Positions 40,839 through 48,684 of a stretch of 64,000 nt of DNA are shown here, piece by piece. The DNA is from CAZJWC01 sp964550125 (GTDB lineage Bacteria > Bacillota > Clostridia > Christensenellales > Borkfalkiaceae). Numbering within the stretch: position 1 is the stretch's first letter; each line of letters begins with the position of its first letter. The notes below the pieces were generated by a model. That model worked only from the letters and a program-made list of their open reading frames with translations. It was not told the DNA's origin and ran no database searches. The stretch spans positions 62,001-126,000 of the forward strand of contig CAZJWC010000003.1 of assembly GCA_964550125.1 (NCBI GenBank), read 5' to 3'. The position numbers and the translations under genes are program-made.

Positions 40839-41819
40839 ATGGAAAATATTAAACATTATCTAGCAAGTGCTTTAACTAATGAAAAATTCGTATCAAAATT
40901 TGAACATCTTAATCCATATAGCGATAAAAGTTTTACTTTTATTTTAAAAGGAACTTCTGGCTCAGGAAAAAGCACTTTACTCAAAAAAATATCAAAAAAA
41001 TTTTCATCGTATGGATATGCGATAGAACAGTTTCATTGTTCATCAGACGTTGAAAGTTTAGATGGAGTACGAATAAAGGAGAAAGAGATTGCTATAATTG
41101 ACGGAACTTTTCCTCATAGTGAGGATACAAAATACCCTTTACTTTGCGACAAAATAATCAATCTTACTGACTGTATTGAGGAGGGCGTTAAAGAAAAGAA
41201 AAGTGAAATGCTTAAACTTTATTCTCAAAAATCAAAATATCTATCTAACGCTTATCTTCTGCTCCAAAGTGCTGGTTTTTTGCATAAGTCAAACCTGTCG
41301 CTAATGAAAAAAGAGGACGACTACAAAACTATTGCAAACAGAATTTTTAATGACTTTAATATTGAAAAATTTGAAAAAGTTGGAAACAAGAGAAATTTAT
41401 TTTTTTCATACTTTTTAGACAAAAAGCAATGTTTAATTGACAAAAACAGGTTTAACTGCTTTGAACTGAAAAATGACGATTATTCAAACAGCCAGGTTTT
41501 AAAACAACTTTCCAAATTATTCATTGACAATGGTTATAACGTTATTGAGTTTAATGAACTTTTATGTCAAACGGAACTTGAAAGTATCCTCATTGAAGAT
41601 TTAAATTTACTAATCGTTAAAAGAAACTCGCAGTCGCTAGAAAATGAGATATTAAACAATCTATCTATGCTTTATGAAATAGAAAAAATTGTTTGCAATT
41701 CCTTAAAAAAAGCAAGAGATATACACAAAGAGATAGAAAGTTATTATCTTGAATATGTTGATTTTGACAAACTGAACATTATAACTGACAATCTAATGGC
41801 AAAAATAGAAGAGTTATAA
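40839..41819 (+). CDS. PRK06851-type P-loop ATPase, second half degenerate
   Basis: A 326-residue protein of a family found in spore-formers that normally contains two tandem P-loop repeats (about 365 residues). The first half is intact: Walker A GTSGSGKST (about 39-47), then FHCSSDVESLDGV and IIDGTFPHSEDTKYP. The second half keeps the framework (KRNLFFSYFLDKKQ, then LCQTELESILIEDLNLLIV) but has no Walker A glycine-lysine motif and is shortened. Only one nucleotide site is therefore expected. The cellular role is unknown. It lies divergent from dpaAB with a leaderless-type promoter. Confidence 0.78.
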   Translation: MENIKHYLASALTNEKFVSKFEHLNPYSDKSFTFILKGTSGSGKSTLLKKISKKFSSYGYAIEQFHCSSDVESLDGVRIKEKEIAIIDGTFPHSEDTKYPLLCDKIINLTDCIEEGVKEKKSEMLKLYSQKSKYLSNAYLLLQSAGFLHKSNLSLMKKEDDYKTIANRIFNDFNIEKFEKVGNKRNLFFSYFLDKKQCLIDKNRFNCFELKNDDYSNSQVLKQLSKLFIDNGYNVIEFNELLCQTELESILIEDLNLLIVKRNSQSLENEILNNLSMLYEIEKIVCNSLKKARDIHKEIESYYLEYVDFDKLNIITDNLMAKIEEL

Positions 41820-41855
41820 AAAAAGGCTTCCTATCATTAAAGGAAGCCTAAAATT
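41820..41855. terminator. Bidirectional terminator between the ATPase and CDF genes
   Basis: AGGCTTCC (41824-41831) pairs with GGAAGCCT (41842-41849). On the minus strand it is followed by T7, so it mainly serves the CDF gene. Confidence 0.82.
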
Positions 41856-43021
41856 TATACTGATTTTTTATCTATTGAAATGACGCTATGAAGTTTTTCA
41901 TCTTTTCTACTTATCTCATATGTTATATTATAAATCAACTCGTCATCACTCAATTTAAAGCCGAAAGGAACAACTAAATCAAAGATTAGGTTATTTCTTT
42001 TTTCACCTTTCGTCATCCTAAAATCGTGAATTGAAAGCCCTTCATCTATGTTATTTACAATTTCACACACCATTTGTTTCATTTTAATTGTATCTTCGTC
42101 ATCATTTTCAACGGGGTCCATATGAATAACTGCTTGACATTTAAAATTTTTCTTTAATGAATCCTCAATCTCATCAATCAACTCGTGGGCTTTAATTGAA
42201 TCCATTTTACAAGGGACTTCGGCATGAAGGGATACTACAACAACTCCTACACCGTAATCATGCACCATTAAATCGTGAACCCCTATTATATTTTGATAAC
42301 TTAAAACATGCCACTCTATTGATTTAACAAATTCAGGGTTAGGTCTTTCACCTAGCAATGGACTTAAACTTTCAAGTGCTGTTTTAATACCAGTATAGCA
42401 AATAAATATTGCCACTAATATACCGATATAAGCATCAATATTTACACCAAAAGAATAAAAAACCACAACCCCCATTAAGACGGAAGTGGTTGCACAAACA
42501 TCTGCAATACAATCCATTGATGTGGCCTTCATTGCCGTTGAATTTATTTTTTTCCCTATGCTCCTGTTATATAAAAACATCCAAAACTTTATAAGCACCG
42601 ATATGCAAAGAATAACAATTGACAAAATACCATATTTAATCTCTGTTGGAGTAATTACTTTTTCAATAGAGCCTTTACCAAGTTCAATGCCAATTACAAT
42701 AACAATGATAGCCACGATAAGTCCTGCAACATATTCAATTCTACCGTGTCCATAAGGGTGTTTTGAATCAGCAGGAGTAGAGGCAAGTTTAAAACCAACA
42801 AGGGTTATTATAGAGGAGCCAGCATCCGACAAGTTGTTAAACGCATCTCCGAGTATTGACATAGCACCTGCAATCAGTCCTGCAAACAACTTACCAACGA
42901 ATAAAATTACATTTAAAATGATGCCTAAAATTCCCGTTAAAAAGCCATACTTTTTTCTAACCTCTGGGTTTTTGTAATCTTTATACTCTTTTATAAAAAT
43001 TTTTGAAAGCAACTTTATCAT
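41855..43021 (-). CDS. Cation diffusion facilitator family transporter
   Basis: A 388-residue CDF transporter with six transmembrane helices in the N-terminal 220 residues and a cytoplasmic ferredoxin-like C-terminal domain. Metal-site motifs are DAFNNLSDAGSS (helix 2), HPYGHGRIEY (loop) and DCIADVCATT (helix 5). It exports a divalent cation such as zinc, iron or manganese in exchange for protons; the Asn/Asp pattern in helix 2 does not settle the metal. AGAGGT precedes the ATG. Confidence 0.92.
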   Translation of the reverse strand: MIKLLSKIFIKEYKDYKNPEVRKKYGFLTGILGIILNVILFVGKLFAGLIAGAMSILGDAFNNLSDAGSSIITLVGFKLASTPADSKHPYGHGRIEYVAGLIVAIIVIVIGIELGKGSIEKVITPTEIKYGILSIVILCISVLIKFWMFLYNRSIGKKINSTAMKATSMDCIADVCATTSVLMGVVVFYSFGVNIDAYIGILVAIFICYTGIKTALESLSPLLGERPNPEFVKSIEWHVLSYQNIIGVHDLMVHDYGVGVVVVSLHAEVPCKMDSIKAHELIDEIEDSLKKNFKCQAVIHMDPVENDDEDTIKMKQMVCEIVNNIDEGLSIHDFRMTKGEKRNNLIFDLVVPFGFKLSDDELIYNITYEISRKDEKLHSVISIDKKSV

Positions 43022-43077
43022 TTTGTACCTCTAATTTTCATTTGATTTTATCATAATAAACTAAAAATAGCAACAAA

Positions 43078-43107
43078 TTAAAAAAGAATAGCAAATGCTA
43101 TTCTTTT
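43078..43107 (-). terminator. Terminator of the ECF-S/coaX/hom/cupin operon
   Basis: AAAAGAATAGC pairs with GCTATTCTTTT around AAAT, with a T run on the minus strand. Confidence 0.82.
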
Positions 43108-43112
43108 ATATT

Positions 43113-43454
43113 TTATTTAATAATAGTTGCAAGAAGTTCCAAAGGTTCATCACTTACATTTGCAATGGAGTGAGAATCGCCCTTTTGAACAATGGCGCTA
43201 TCTCCTGCAGAAAGTTTACTCTTTTCATTACCATCAAAATACTCGGCAATTCCTCTCAAAATATAGAAAATTTCGCTATCCTTTTCGTGCTTATGAAAAC
43301 CGATTGAACATCCACTTTTTAAAGTAAGTTTTGCACACATTTTTACATTTTCAGGCAAGTCAGTTTTTATTAAATCTTTTTTAATAACTTTCCCCTCGCC
43401 ACCGTGTAAACCTTCAATTTCAGTTATTTGCATATCATATGCTCTATTTAACAT
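43113..43454 (-). CDS. Small cupin-domain protein
   Basis: A 113-residue single cupin barrel. The metal-type motifs are GCSIGFHKHEKDSEIFYIL (cupin 1, with His-x-His and Glu) and GDSHSIANVSDEPL (cupin 2). Such small cupins bind sugars or carboxylates or act as isomerases; the substrate is unknown. ATG 43454 has AGAGG upstream and lies 13 nt after the hom stop. It is the last gene of the coaX-hom operon. Confidence 0.85.
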   Translation of the reverse strand: MLNRAYDMQITEIEGLHGGEGKVIKKDLIKTDLPENVKMCAKLTLKSGCSIGFHKHEKDSEIFYILRGIAEYFDGNEKSKLSAGDSAIVQKGDSHSIANVSDEPLELLATIIK

Positions 43455-43467
43455 AATAAGCCTCTTA

Positions 43468-44751
43468 TTAGTCTTCAACTCTAATTACTGTATCAACTTT
43501 AGCAATATCAATTAGTTTGTTTATCTTTGAAACAGCGTTGCGAATTGCAAACTCCTTAGTCTTATGAGTTGTAATATACATAGGGATAAACTCATTTTCA
43601 GCCCCACTATGTTGAACGACATCAGTTACACTAATGCCACATCTAGCAAAAATACTCATTAGCCTTGAAAGCACTCCTGCTTTGTCCATACAAGTTATAC
43701 GCATATAATACTTACTCTCAAAGTTAGTTATAAACTTAACATCTTTCTCGGGAGATGCGTTATTTTTGAAAGTTGAGTATTGTTTATCGTTATGAGTTGC
43801 ACAAAAAATTACATCACTTACAATAGCACTTGCTGTAGGTAATGCACCTGCACCCTTTCCGTACAAAAGCACTTCGCCAACGCAGTCACCGTCAACTAAA
43901 ATAGCATTAAAACTATTATCAGCAATGGCTAATTTATGCTCTTTTCTAATAAATGTGGGGTGAACTCTCGCCTCAATACCTTCTTCAGTGTTTTTTGCAA
44001 TGGCTAAAAGTTTTAATTTTAATCCCAACTCTTTACCATACTCAATATCTGCAGGGGTAATTTGAGAAATACCCTCTCTATAAATCTTATCAATAGGCAC
44101 TTTTTTATGGAAGGCAAGTGAAGATAAGATTGACAACTTATAATTTGCGTCAAATCCCTCAATATCTGCAGTAGGATCTTTTTCAGCATAACCAAGTTCT
44201 TGAGCTTGCTTTAATGCCTCTTGATAATTTAAGCCTTCTTCCTCCATTTTAGTTAAGATATAGTTCGTTGTGCCGTTTACTATACCCTTGATTGAGTTGA
44301 TTTTGTTTGCTTGCAAACCGTCCAAAAGCGAACGAATAATAGGAACGCCTCCCATACAAGAAGCCTCAAAATACAAACCTACGTTTTTTCTCTTGGCTGC
44401 CCTTTCAAGTTCGTGCCAGTATTTACTTACAAGTTCCTTGTTTGAAGTTACAACACTTTTACCACTATTTAATGCAGTTAAAATAAATGTTTTAGCAGGC
44501 TCAATTCTACCAATACACTCAACGACTATATTGATTTTAGGATTAGCACAAATATCATCAACGCTGGTATAAATTTTTTCTTCCTCTACACCCAAACTCA
44601 ACGCTCTTTCTCTATTAAGTTCTAAAACACCTTCCACCGAAAAATCTATATTGTGAATTGATTTGTAATATTCTCTTTTTTCAGTAAGCATTTGGAAAGT
44701 TCCACCACCTACTACACCTAAACCGAATATTGCAACGCCTATGTTTTTCAT
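43468..44751 (-). CDS. hom: Homoserine dehydrogenase with ACT domain
   Basis: A 427-residue enzyme reducing aspartate semialdehyde to homoserine for threonine and methionine synthesis. The N-terminal NAD(P) loop is VAIFGLGVVGGGTF. The catalytic core has GIVNGTTNYILTKM and GYAEKDPTADIEGFDANYK. A C-terminal ACT domain (about 350-427, YYMRITCMDKAGVLSRL) probably mediates threonine feedback. The ATG overlaps the coaX stop (ATGA), so the two are coupled, with GGAGG inside the coaX end. Confidence 0.96.
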   Translation of the reverse strand: MKNIGVAIFGLGVVGGGTFQMLTEKREYYKSIHNIDFSVEGVLELNRERALSLGVEEEKIYTSVDDICANPKINIVVECIGRIEPAKTFILTALNSGKSVVTSNKELVSKYWHELERAAKRKNVGLYFEASCMGGVPIIRSLLDGLQANKINSIKGIVNGTTNYILTKMEEEGLNYQEALKQAQELGYAEKDPTADIEGFDANYKLSILSSLAFHKKVPIDKIYREGISQITPADIEYGKELGLKLKLLAIAKNTEEGIEARVHPTFIRKEHKLAIADNSFNAILVDGDCVGEVLLYGKGAGALPTASAIVSDVIFCATHNDKQYSTFKNNASPEKDVKFITNFESKYYMRITCMDKAGVLSRLMSIFARCGISVTDVVQHSGAENEFIPMYITTHKTKEFAIRNAVSKINKLIDIAKVDTVIRVED

Positions 44752-45530
44752 TTGCTTGCCTCCGCATTATTTAAATCATATAAATACTTTAAACCTTCCA
44801 AGGTTAAAGTTTTGTCAACTATATCAATACAAGAAATTTCCTTTGCGATAACATCAGAAAACCCACCTGTTGCGATAGTTTTCATATTATCAAGTTTCAT
44901 TTCTTTTTTAATTCTTTTAACGATAAATTCAACTAATCCTGCAAAACCGAAAACAATACCTGCTTGCATATTAGTTATAGTATTTTTTGCAACTATACTC
45001 TTAGGAGGGGTAATTTCTACCCTGGGTAGTTTTGCCGTACTATTTACAAGTGAATCCATTGAGCCTTTTATACCAGGAGAAATAACACCACCGACAAACT
45101 CACCGTCCTCATTGATAATATTAAATGTAGTAGCCGTTCCAAAATCAATTACAATAAGACCTTTACCATACTTTTGGATTGCACCAACGTTATTAACTAT
45201 TCTATCAGCACCAACCTCTCTAGCATTATCGACCTTGATGTTAAGTCCAGTTTTTGTTCCAACGCCAACAAAAATAGGTTTTACACCAATATAAACTGCA
45301 CACATTTTTTCAATAGTATAATCAAGTGAAGGAATAACTGAAGAAATAATAACTCCCTCAATTTGTGCTGTTGTTATACCCTTGATTGCAAGCATATTAA
45401 CTAAAACTGAACCATACTCGTCAGATGTTCTTTTAAGTTGTGATTCAACACGAAAACTTGCTACAAGTTTTTCTTTTTCAAACAATCCGTATTTAATATT
45501 TGTATTTCCTACATCAATACATAAAACCAT
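44748..45530 (-). CDS. coaX: Type III pantothenate kinase
   Basis: A 260-residue ASKHA-fold kinase for the first step of coenzyme A synthesis. The motifs are MVLCIDVGNTNIKYGLF (phosphate 1), GADRIVNNVGAI and VIDFGTATTFNII (phosphate 2). Type III enzymes are potassium-dependent and not feedback-inhibited by CoA. The gene begins 2 nt after an ECF S-component gene, strongly suggesting coupled pantothenate uptake and phosphorylation. Confidence 0.96.
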   Translation of the reverse strand: MVLCIDVGNTNIKYGLFEKEKLVASFRVESQLKRTSDEYGSVLVNMLAIKGITTAQIEGVIISSVIPSLDYTIEKMCAVYIGVKPIFVGVGTKTGLNIKVDNAREVGADRIVNNVGAIQKYGKGLIVIDFGTATTFNIINEDGEFVGGVISPGIKGSMDSLVNSTAKLPRVEITPPKSIVAKNTITNMQAGIVFGFAGLVEFIVKRIKKEMKLDNMKTIATGGFSDVIAKEISCIDIVDKTLTLEGLKYLYDLNNAEASK

Positions 45531-45532
45531 AT

Positions 45533-46216
45533 TTATTCACCTTGAGTTTTGCAGTCTTCAAAAGCCTGATTTTTCTTATCTTCCAACTCTTGAGTATCAT
45601 ATTCTTCAAAAACTTGAATTTCTTCTGTTTTTTCTTCAACAACTTCAACTCTATTAAAGTTAAGTTTTGGCTTAACTACATTTAACAAAACAGGTACTAA
45701 AATCACAGCACCACAAAGTTCAATGGGGAAGTTGATGGTTATTGTCATTTGCAATAAAACTGTAAACGAACCAAATAAATCCATACAGAATAATCCTAAA
45801 CAAGCAATTACTAAAGTAGTGTTTATTATAATACCACAACTTGCACCTATGCCGTATGCAAGATACTTTTTAACAAAAGTAGACTTTGCATTTTTTGTTA
45901 AATTACTAACAAGTCTATACACTCCATAAGCACCGATACCAACAAACAATCTAGGTAAAATTGCTATCCAAGGGAATATAAAGGCAGGATTGCCAACCAT
46001 TAGTCCAACCAAATTAGATGCAACACCAAAAATAACACCCGAAATAAGTCCTGTTTTCCAGTCGTCAAAGAAACATAGCATCATTATCATTGAAAGTGAT
46101 AAAACTGCAGGTGGTGTAGATTTGTTTATTGTAATAATTGTTTCAAGGTACATTACGACAAACAACAGTGCTGACCAAACGCCATAAAGTGCGATTCTTT
46201 TAGATTTTGATTTCAT
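45533..46216 (-). CDS. ECF transporter S component, probably for pantothenate
   Basis: A 227-residue membrane protein with about six helices of the ECF S-component type (KRIALYGVWSALLFVVMYLE at the N-terminus, then LISGVIFGVASNLVGLMVG, FPWIAILPRLFVGIGAYG). A 45-residue Glu-rich cytoplasmic tail follows. The first 16 residues contain the Arg/Ala docking motif typical of S components. Its position directly before coaX is the reason for suggesting pantothenate (PanT-like). ATG 46216 has GGAGG upstream. A 110-nt leader precedes it. Confidence 0.78.
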   Translation of the reverse strand: MKSKSKRIALYGVWSALLFVVMYLETIITINKSTPPAVLSLSMIMMLCFFDDWKTGLISGVIFGVASNLVGLMVGNPAFIFPWIAILPRLFVGIGAYGVYRLVSNLTKNAKSTFVKKYLAYGIGASCGIIINTTLVIACLGLFCMDLFGSFTVLLQMTITINFPIELCGAVILVPVLLNVVKPKLNFNRVEVVEEKTEEIQVFEEYDTQELEDKKNQAFEDCKTQGE

Positions 46217-46326
46217 TTTAAAACCTCCATCAGATTTCTAAATAGAATATCTGTAGACAAATAAATTTATGTATAAAGGGTCTGCTGATAAAACTTACAG
46301 CCCAACATATCACGACGTATATAACG
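46217..46326 (-). promoter_or_regulatory. 110-nt 5' leader of the ECF-S/coaX operon
   Basis: From the predicted start at about 46326 to the ATG. It contains GGGCTG...CAGCAGACCC pairing and a hairpin CAGAT(A)TTCT/AGAAATCTG ending next to the GGAGG site. A regulatory role is possible, but I match it to no known riboswitch. Confidence 0.35.
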
Positions 46327-46332
46327 CAAACA

Positions 46333-46361
46333 ATTTTAACAAAAAAAATAGAATTATGCAA
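46333..46361 (-). promoter_or_regulatory. Sigma-A promoter of the ECF-S/coaX/hom operon
   Basis: Minus-strand TTGCAT (46361-46356), 17-nt spacer, TAAAAT (46338-46333). Confidence 0.75.
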
Positions 46362-46380
46362 GCATATTGATATTTGCGTA

Positions 46381-46408
46381 ACACTTTTTACAAAATTTAC
46401 ATATAAAT
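46381..46408 (+). promoter_or_regulatory. Possible sigma-K-like promoter of the small Cys-rich membrane protein gene
   Basis: AC (46381-46382), 17-nt spacer, CATATAAAT (46400-46408). It fits the AC and CATA parts of the sigma-K pattern but not the final TA. No sigma-A promoter is evident. Confidence 0.4.
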
Positions 46409-46474
46409 ACACTATAAAACAAGTTGCGATGCAGTAATAGTACATAGCAACGCAATAAACAACGGAGGATTACT

Positions 46475-46681
46475 ATGAGTTGCTTTTCTTGTAACAACAA
46501 CCTTTATTTGTGGTTGCTTTTAATATTCCTACTAATCAGTTTCTGTAACGGAAATGATAATTGCTTAGGAGGTTGTAGTTTGCCATTAATTTTGGCTCTC
46601 GTTTACTGTCTACTTAAGAACGGAAGTTTTTGTAATATTTTAAATAGTTGTGGCTGTGGTTGTAACAACAATAACCGATAA
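46475..46681 (+). CDS. Small Cys-rich membrane protein, possible spore protein
   Basis: A 68-residue protein: MSCFSCNNN, a hydrophobic helix (about 10-24, LYLWLLLIFLLISFC), a short loop with CLGGC, a second hydrophobic stretch (about 35-46), and an end rich in Cys and Asn (CGCGCNNNNR). Eleven or so cysteines in 68 residues is exceptional for a cytosolic anaerobe protein. ATG 46475 has GGAGG 6 nt upstream and a terminator follows. The sigma-K-like promoter hints at late sporulation. No family is recognised. Confidence 0.7.
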   Translation: MSCFSCNNNLYLWLLLIFLLISFCNGNDNCLGGCSLPLILALVYCLLKNGSFCNILNSCGCGCNNNNR

Positions 46682-46694
46682 ACTATTAAACAAT

Positions 46695-46728
46695 AAAAGG
46701 TGCTTCTAAAGAGCACCTTTTTCTTTTA
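46695..46728 (+). terminator. Terminator of the Cys-rich membrane protein gene
   Basis: AAAGGTGCT pairs with AGCACCTTT followed by TTCTTTT. It lies back to back with the end of sRNA copy B. Confidence 0.88.
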
Positions 46729-46730
46729 AA

Positions 46731-46835
46731 AAAAAATGTAATGGCAGTAAGCAAAACTTACTGCCAAAAACAATATATGATAAGGGGGAAAATGATGAGC
46801 ATTTTTAAATCATAAAACTCTCGTTTCTTGATTAC
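46731..46835 (-). ncRNA. Candidate trans-acting sRNA, copy B
   Basis: The minus-strand twin of the RNA at 35291-35395. Positions 46806-46732 are identical over 75 nt, including the C-rich stretch and terminator hairpin. The 29-nt 5' segment aligns without gaps but with 9 differences. They keep or restore hairpin pairs: G-C becomes A-U at one position, U-G becomes C-G at another, G-C becomes G-U at a third. The loop AAC(A/G)AGAGU is conserved. The unit lies between a terminator and the divergent promoter of the DUF4364 gene, with no reading frame. Confidence 0.75.
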
Positions 46836-46838
46836 GCA

Positions 46839-46861
46839 TATATAATAACAATTAATTGTTA
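46839..46861 (-). promoter_or_regulatory. Palindromic promoter region of sRNA copy B
   Basis: TAACAATTAATTGTTA (46846-46861) is a perfect 16-bp palindrome directly upstream of TTATATA on the minus strand. The block from TTTTTAACA to TATATA is conserved with copy A, so both are probably under the same regulator. Confidence 0.6.
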
Positions 46862-46996
46862 AAAACATAAGTTTGTTTTATGAAAAAATAAGTTAAGTAT
46901 TTGAATAATTGAACAGATTTTATGAAAAAAAATAGAAAAACTCTTTAACATATCACACATAAAATAAAAAATTTTTAGGTATTTTTGAAAAAAACA

Positions 46997-47025
46997 TTGA
47001 TTTTAGGTCAATAATTATGTATAAT
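46997..47025 (+). promoter_or_regulatory. Sigma-A promoter of the DUF4364 gene
   Basis: TTGATT (46997-47002), 17-nt spacer, TATAAT (47020-47025). It gives a leader of about 70 nt. Confidence 0.8.
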
Positions 47026-47102
47026 GTAATGCGTTCCATTTTTTTGTTTTAGGTAAATAATAAACTTATGTTTATTGATATAGATTTTTTGGATGGTTTA
47101 GT

Positions 47103-47627
47103 ATGATAATTAAAGGAGACACGTCAATCAATAAGTTGATAATGCTTTTTGTTTTTGACAAAATGGAAAGTGCGCTTTCCGAAAAGACTGTTGTTGATAT
47201 GTGTTCAACATCAAACAGTTGGATGAACTATATGGATTGCGTTATGACAATGAATAAATTGATTGAAGACGGATTTTTATGTTCAGTTGAGAGTGGTGAA
47301 GACCCTCTTTATACAATTACTACAGATGGACGAGCTAGCCTTGCTAACTTCTATATAAACATACCTAAAAGCATTAGAGAGGAAATCTCATGCTTTATAA
47401 AAAATAATAGTGCAAAGTTTAGAAATAGGCAAGAGTGTAAAAGTGATTATTATCAAAATAAAGACGGCTCGTATACCGTATATTTGCGAATTATCTCTAC
47501 GGTACAACCTATGCTTGAACTGAAGTTTGTAGTGCCTGACAGAAAGACAGCACAAAATATTTATAAGCGTTGGGAGGACAAGGCTGGAGATGTATTTGCT
47601 GTAATATACGAAAATCTAGTTGATTAA
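47103..47627 (+). CDS. DUF4364-family protein
   Basis: A 174-residue protein of the DUF4364 family common in Clostridia. The N-terminal 80 residues read like a winged helix (INKLIMLFVFDKME, then YMDCVMTMNKLIEDGFL, then YTITTDGRASLANF). The C-terminal half is an alpha/beta domain (YTVYLRIISTVQPMLELKFVV). It may be a transcriptional regulator but no function is established. The ribosome binding site is weak (GGATGG 8 nt before ATG). Confidence 0.85.
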   Translation: MIIKGDTSINKLIMLFVFDKMESALSEKTVVDMCSTSNSWMNYMDCVMTMNKLIEDGFLCSVESGEDPLYTITTDGRASLANFYINIPKSIREEISCFIKNNSAKFRNRQECKSDYYQNKDGSYTVYLRIISTVQPMLELKFVVPDRKTAQNIYKRWEDKAGDVFAVIYENLVD

Positions 47628-47652
47628 AAAATAATATAAATGAGGTAGAAAA

Positions 47653-47907
47653 ATGTTTACTTATTTTACAAAAGGTACTTGTTCAAGGCAAATTTTGTTT
47701 GAAGTTGATGAAAATGGCAATCTTCATAACGTCAAATTTATCGGTGGATGCAGTGGAAACTTGCAAGGCGTTGCAAAATTAGTAGAAGGGAAAAACATTG
47801 ATGAGGTGGCTAATGATTTACGAGGCATAAAATGTAGGAACGGAACTTCCTGCCCTGACCAACTTGCAGAGGCTATTCAAGAGTACAAGAAAAAGAATAA
47901 TCTTTAA
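47653..47907 (+). CDS. TSCPD-domain protein (TIGR03905 family)
   Basis: An 84-residue protein with the TSCPD fold seen at the C-terminus of vitamin-B12-dependent ribonucleotide reductases. Cysteines occur in GTCSRQI, GGCSGN, IKCRNGTSCPDQLA. Stand-alone members of TIGR03905 are common in Clostridia with unknown function. GAGGTAG lies 6 nt before ATG 47653. It follows the DUF4364 gene by 25 nt and ends at a terminator. Confidence 0.9.
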   Translation: MFTYFTKGTCSRQILFEVDENGNLHNVKFIGGCSGNLQGVAKLVEGKNIDEVANDLRGIKCRNGTSCPDQLAEAIQEYKKKNNL

Positions 47908-47914
47908 AAACAAA

Positions 47915-47942
47915 AACGGACTTTTTTAGTCCGTTTTTTTTA
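47915..47942. terminator. Terminator after the TSCPD gene
   Basis: AACGGACT pairs with AGTCCGTT around five T, followed by T8. The AACGGACT stem is shared with terminators at 10903 and 36164. Confidence 0.9.
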
Positions 47943-47949
47943 CTAGAAA

Positions 47950-48678
47950 TTAGTCTTTCTTTTCAATTTTAGATGTGTCTTTATTTTCTTCCTTCTTTTC
48001 CTCTTTAACTTCTACCTTAGCCTTTTTTTCATTAACCTTGGCAGTATCAGTTTTATTCTTCTTTCTTTTAAACTTATACCAGAAAGATGCTTCGGGGTGT
48101 GCTTGATAATAAGCAATTTTATCTTTGTTAAGTTGTTCTTTTGCAACGATGCGTGCCTTACGAACTCGTTTTGCATAACGAGTGCCGATACTGTCTATAA
48201 TGTATGCACGAATAGTTTTTAAAGTAAACTTTTTACCATCCTTTAATACAATTCTATCAATTTCATCAGCACTTAAAGTCAACTCAATGTTATTTCTTTG
48301 CTCAATAATGATTTTATCTGTAGGAAGTAAATTATTCTTTTTTCTGTAAAATTCAGTAAAATTGAAGTTTTCATTTCCGTTAGCAATACCGATAGTTTCA
48401 ATAGTTGAATCCGAAAAAGAAAGGTTGCAAACTTTAATTCTAACCCATCTATTACCTTGTGCGTCATTTTCAATGATATTTGTAAATTTAGGTTTTTGTG
48501 CTACCACTGCCCTTTTAATACTTGAAGTCATAATACAAACAATAATAGTTATTGCCACTGCAACTACTACACCTATAAAAGCAAGTAGAGCAATCAAGCC
48601 AACATTATCATTTAAAGAGTTTACTAGTAAATTTACCATAGTTTTTATAAACCTCCCATAAAGTGTTTCCACTTCCAT
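47950..48678 (-). CDS. Single-pass membrane protein of unknown function
   Basis: A 242-residue protein: a short N-terminal segment, one strong transmembrane helix (about 28-50, VGLIALLAFIGVVVAVAIT), then a cytoplasmic beta-rich domain (about 60-165) and a Lys/Glu-rich tail (about 195-242). I recognise no family. The start is set at ATG 48678, where a consensus promoter would place +1 on the ATG. A second in-frame ATG at 48639 has GGGAGG 12 nt upstream and may serve as an internal start, giving a protein 13 residues shorter. Confidence 0.65.
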   Translation of the reverse strand: MEVETLYGRFIKTMVNLLVNSLNDNVGLIALLAFIGVVVAVAITIIVCIMTSSIKRAVVAQKPKFTNIIENDAQGNRWVRIKVCNLSFSDSTIETIGIANGNENFNFTEFYRKKNNLLPTDKIIIEQRNNIELTLSADEIDRIVLKDGKKFTLKTIRAYIIDSIGTRYAKRVRKARIVAKEQLNKDKIAYYQAHPEASFWYKFKRKKNKTDTAKVNEKKAKVEVKEEKKEENKDTSKIEKKD

Positions 48679-48684
48679 TTTTAT

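Noticed and set aside
46217..46330. Purine-type riboswitch in the ECF-S leader (contains ATATG and GTAAGTTT-like words)
   Set aside because: The second arm (P3) and the conserved junction sequences cannot be formed.
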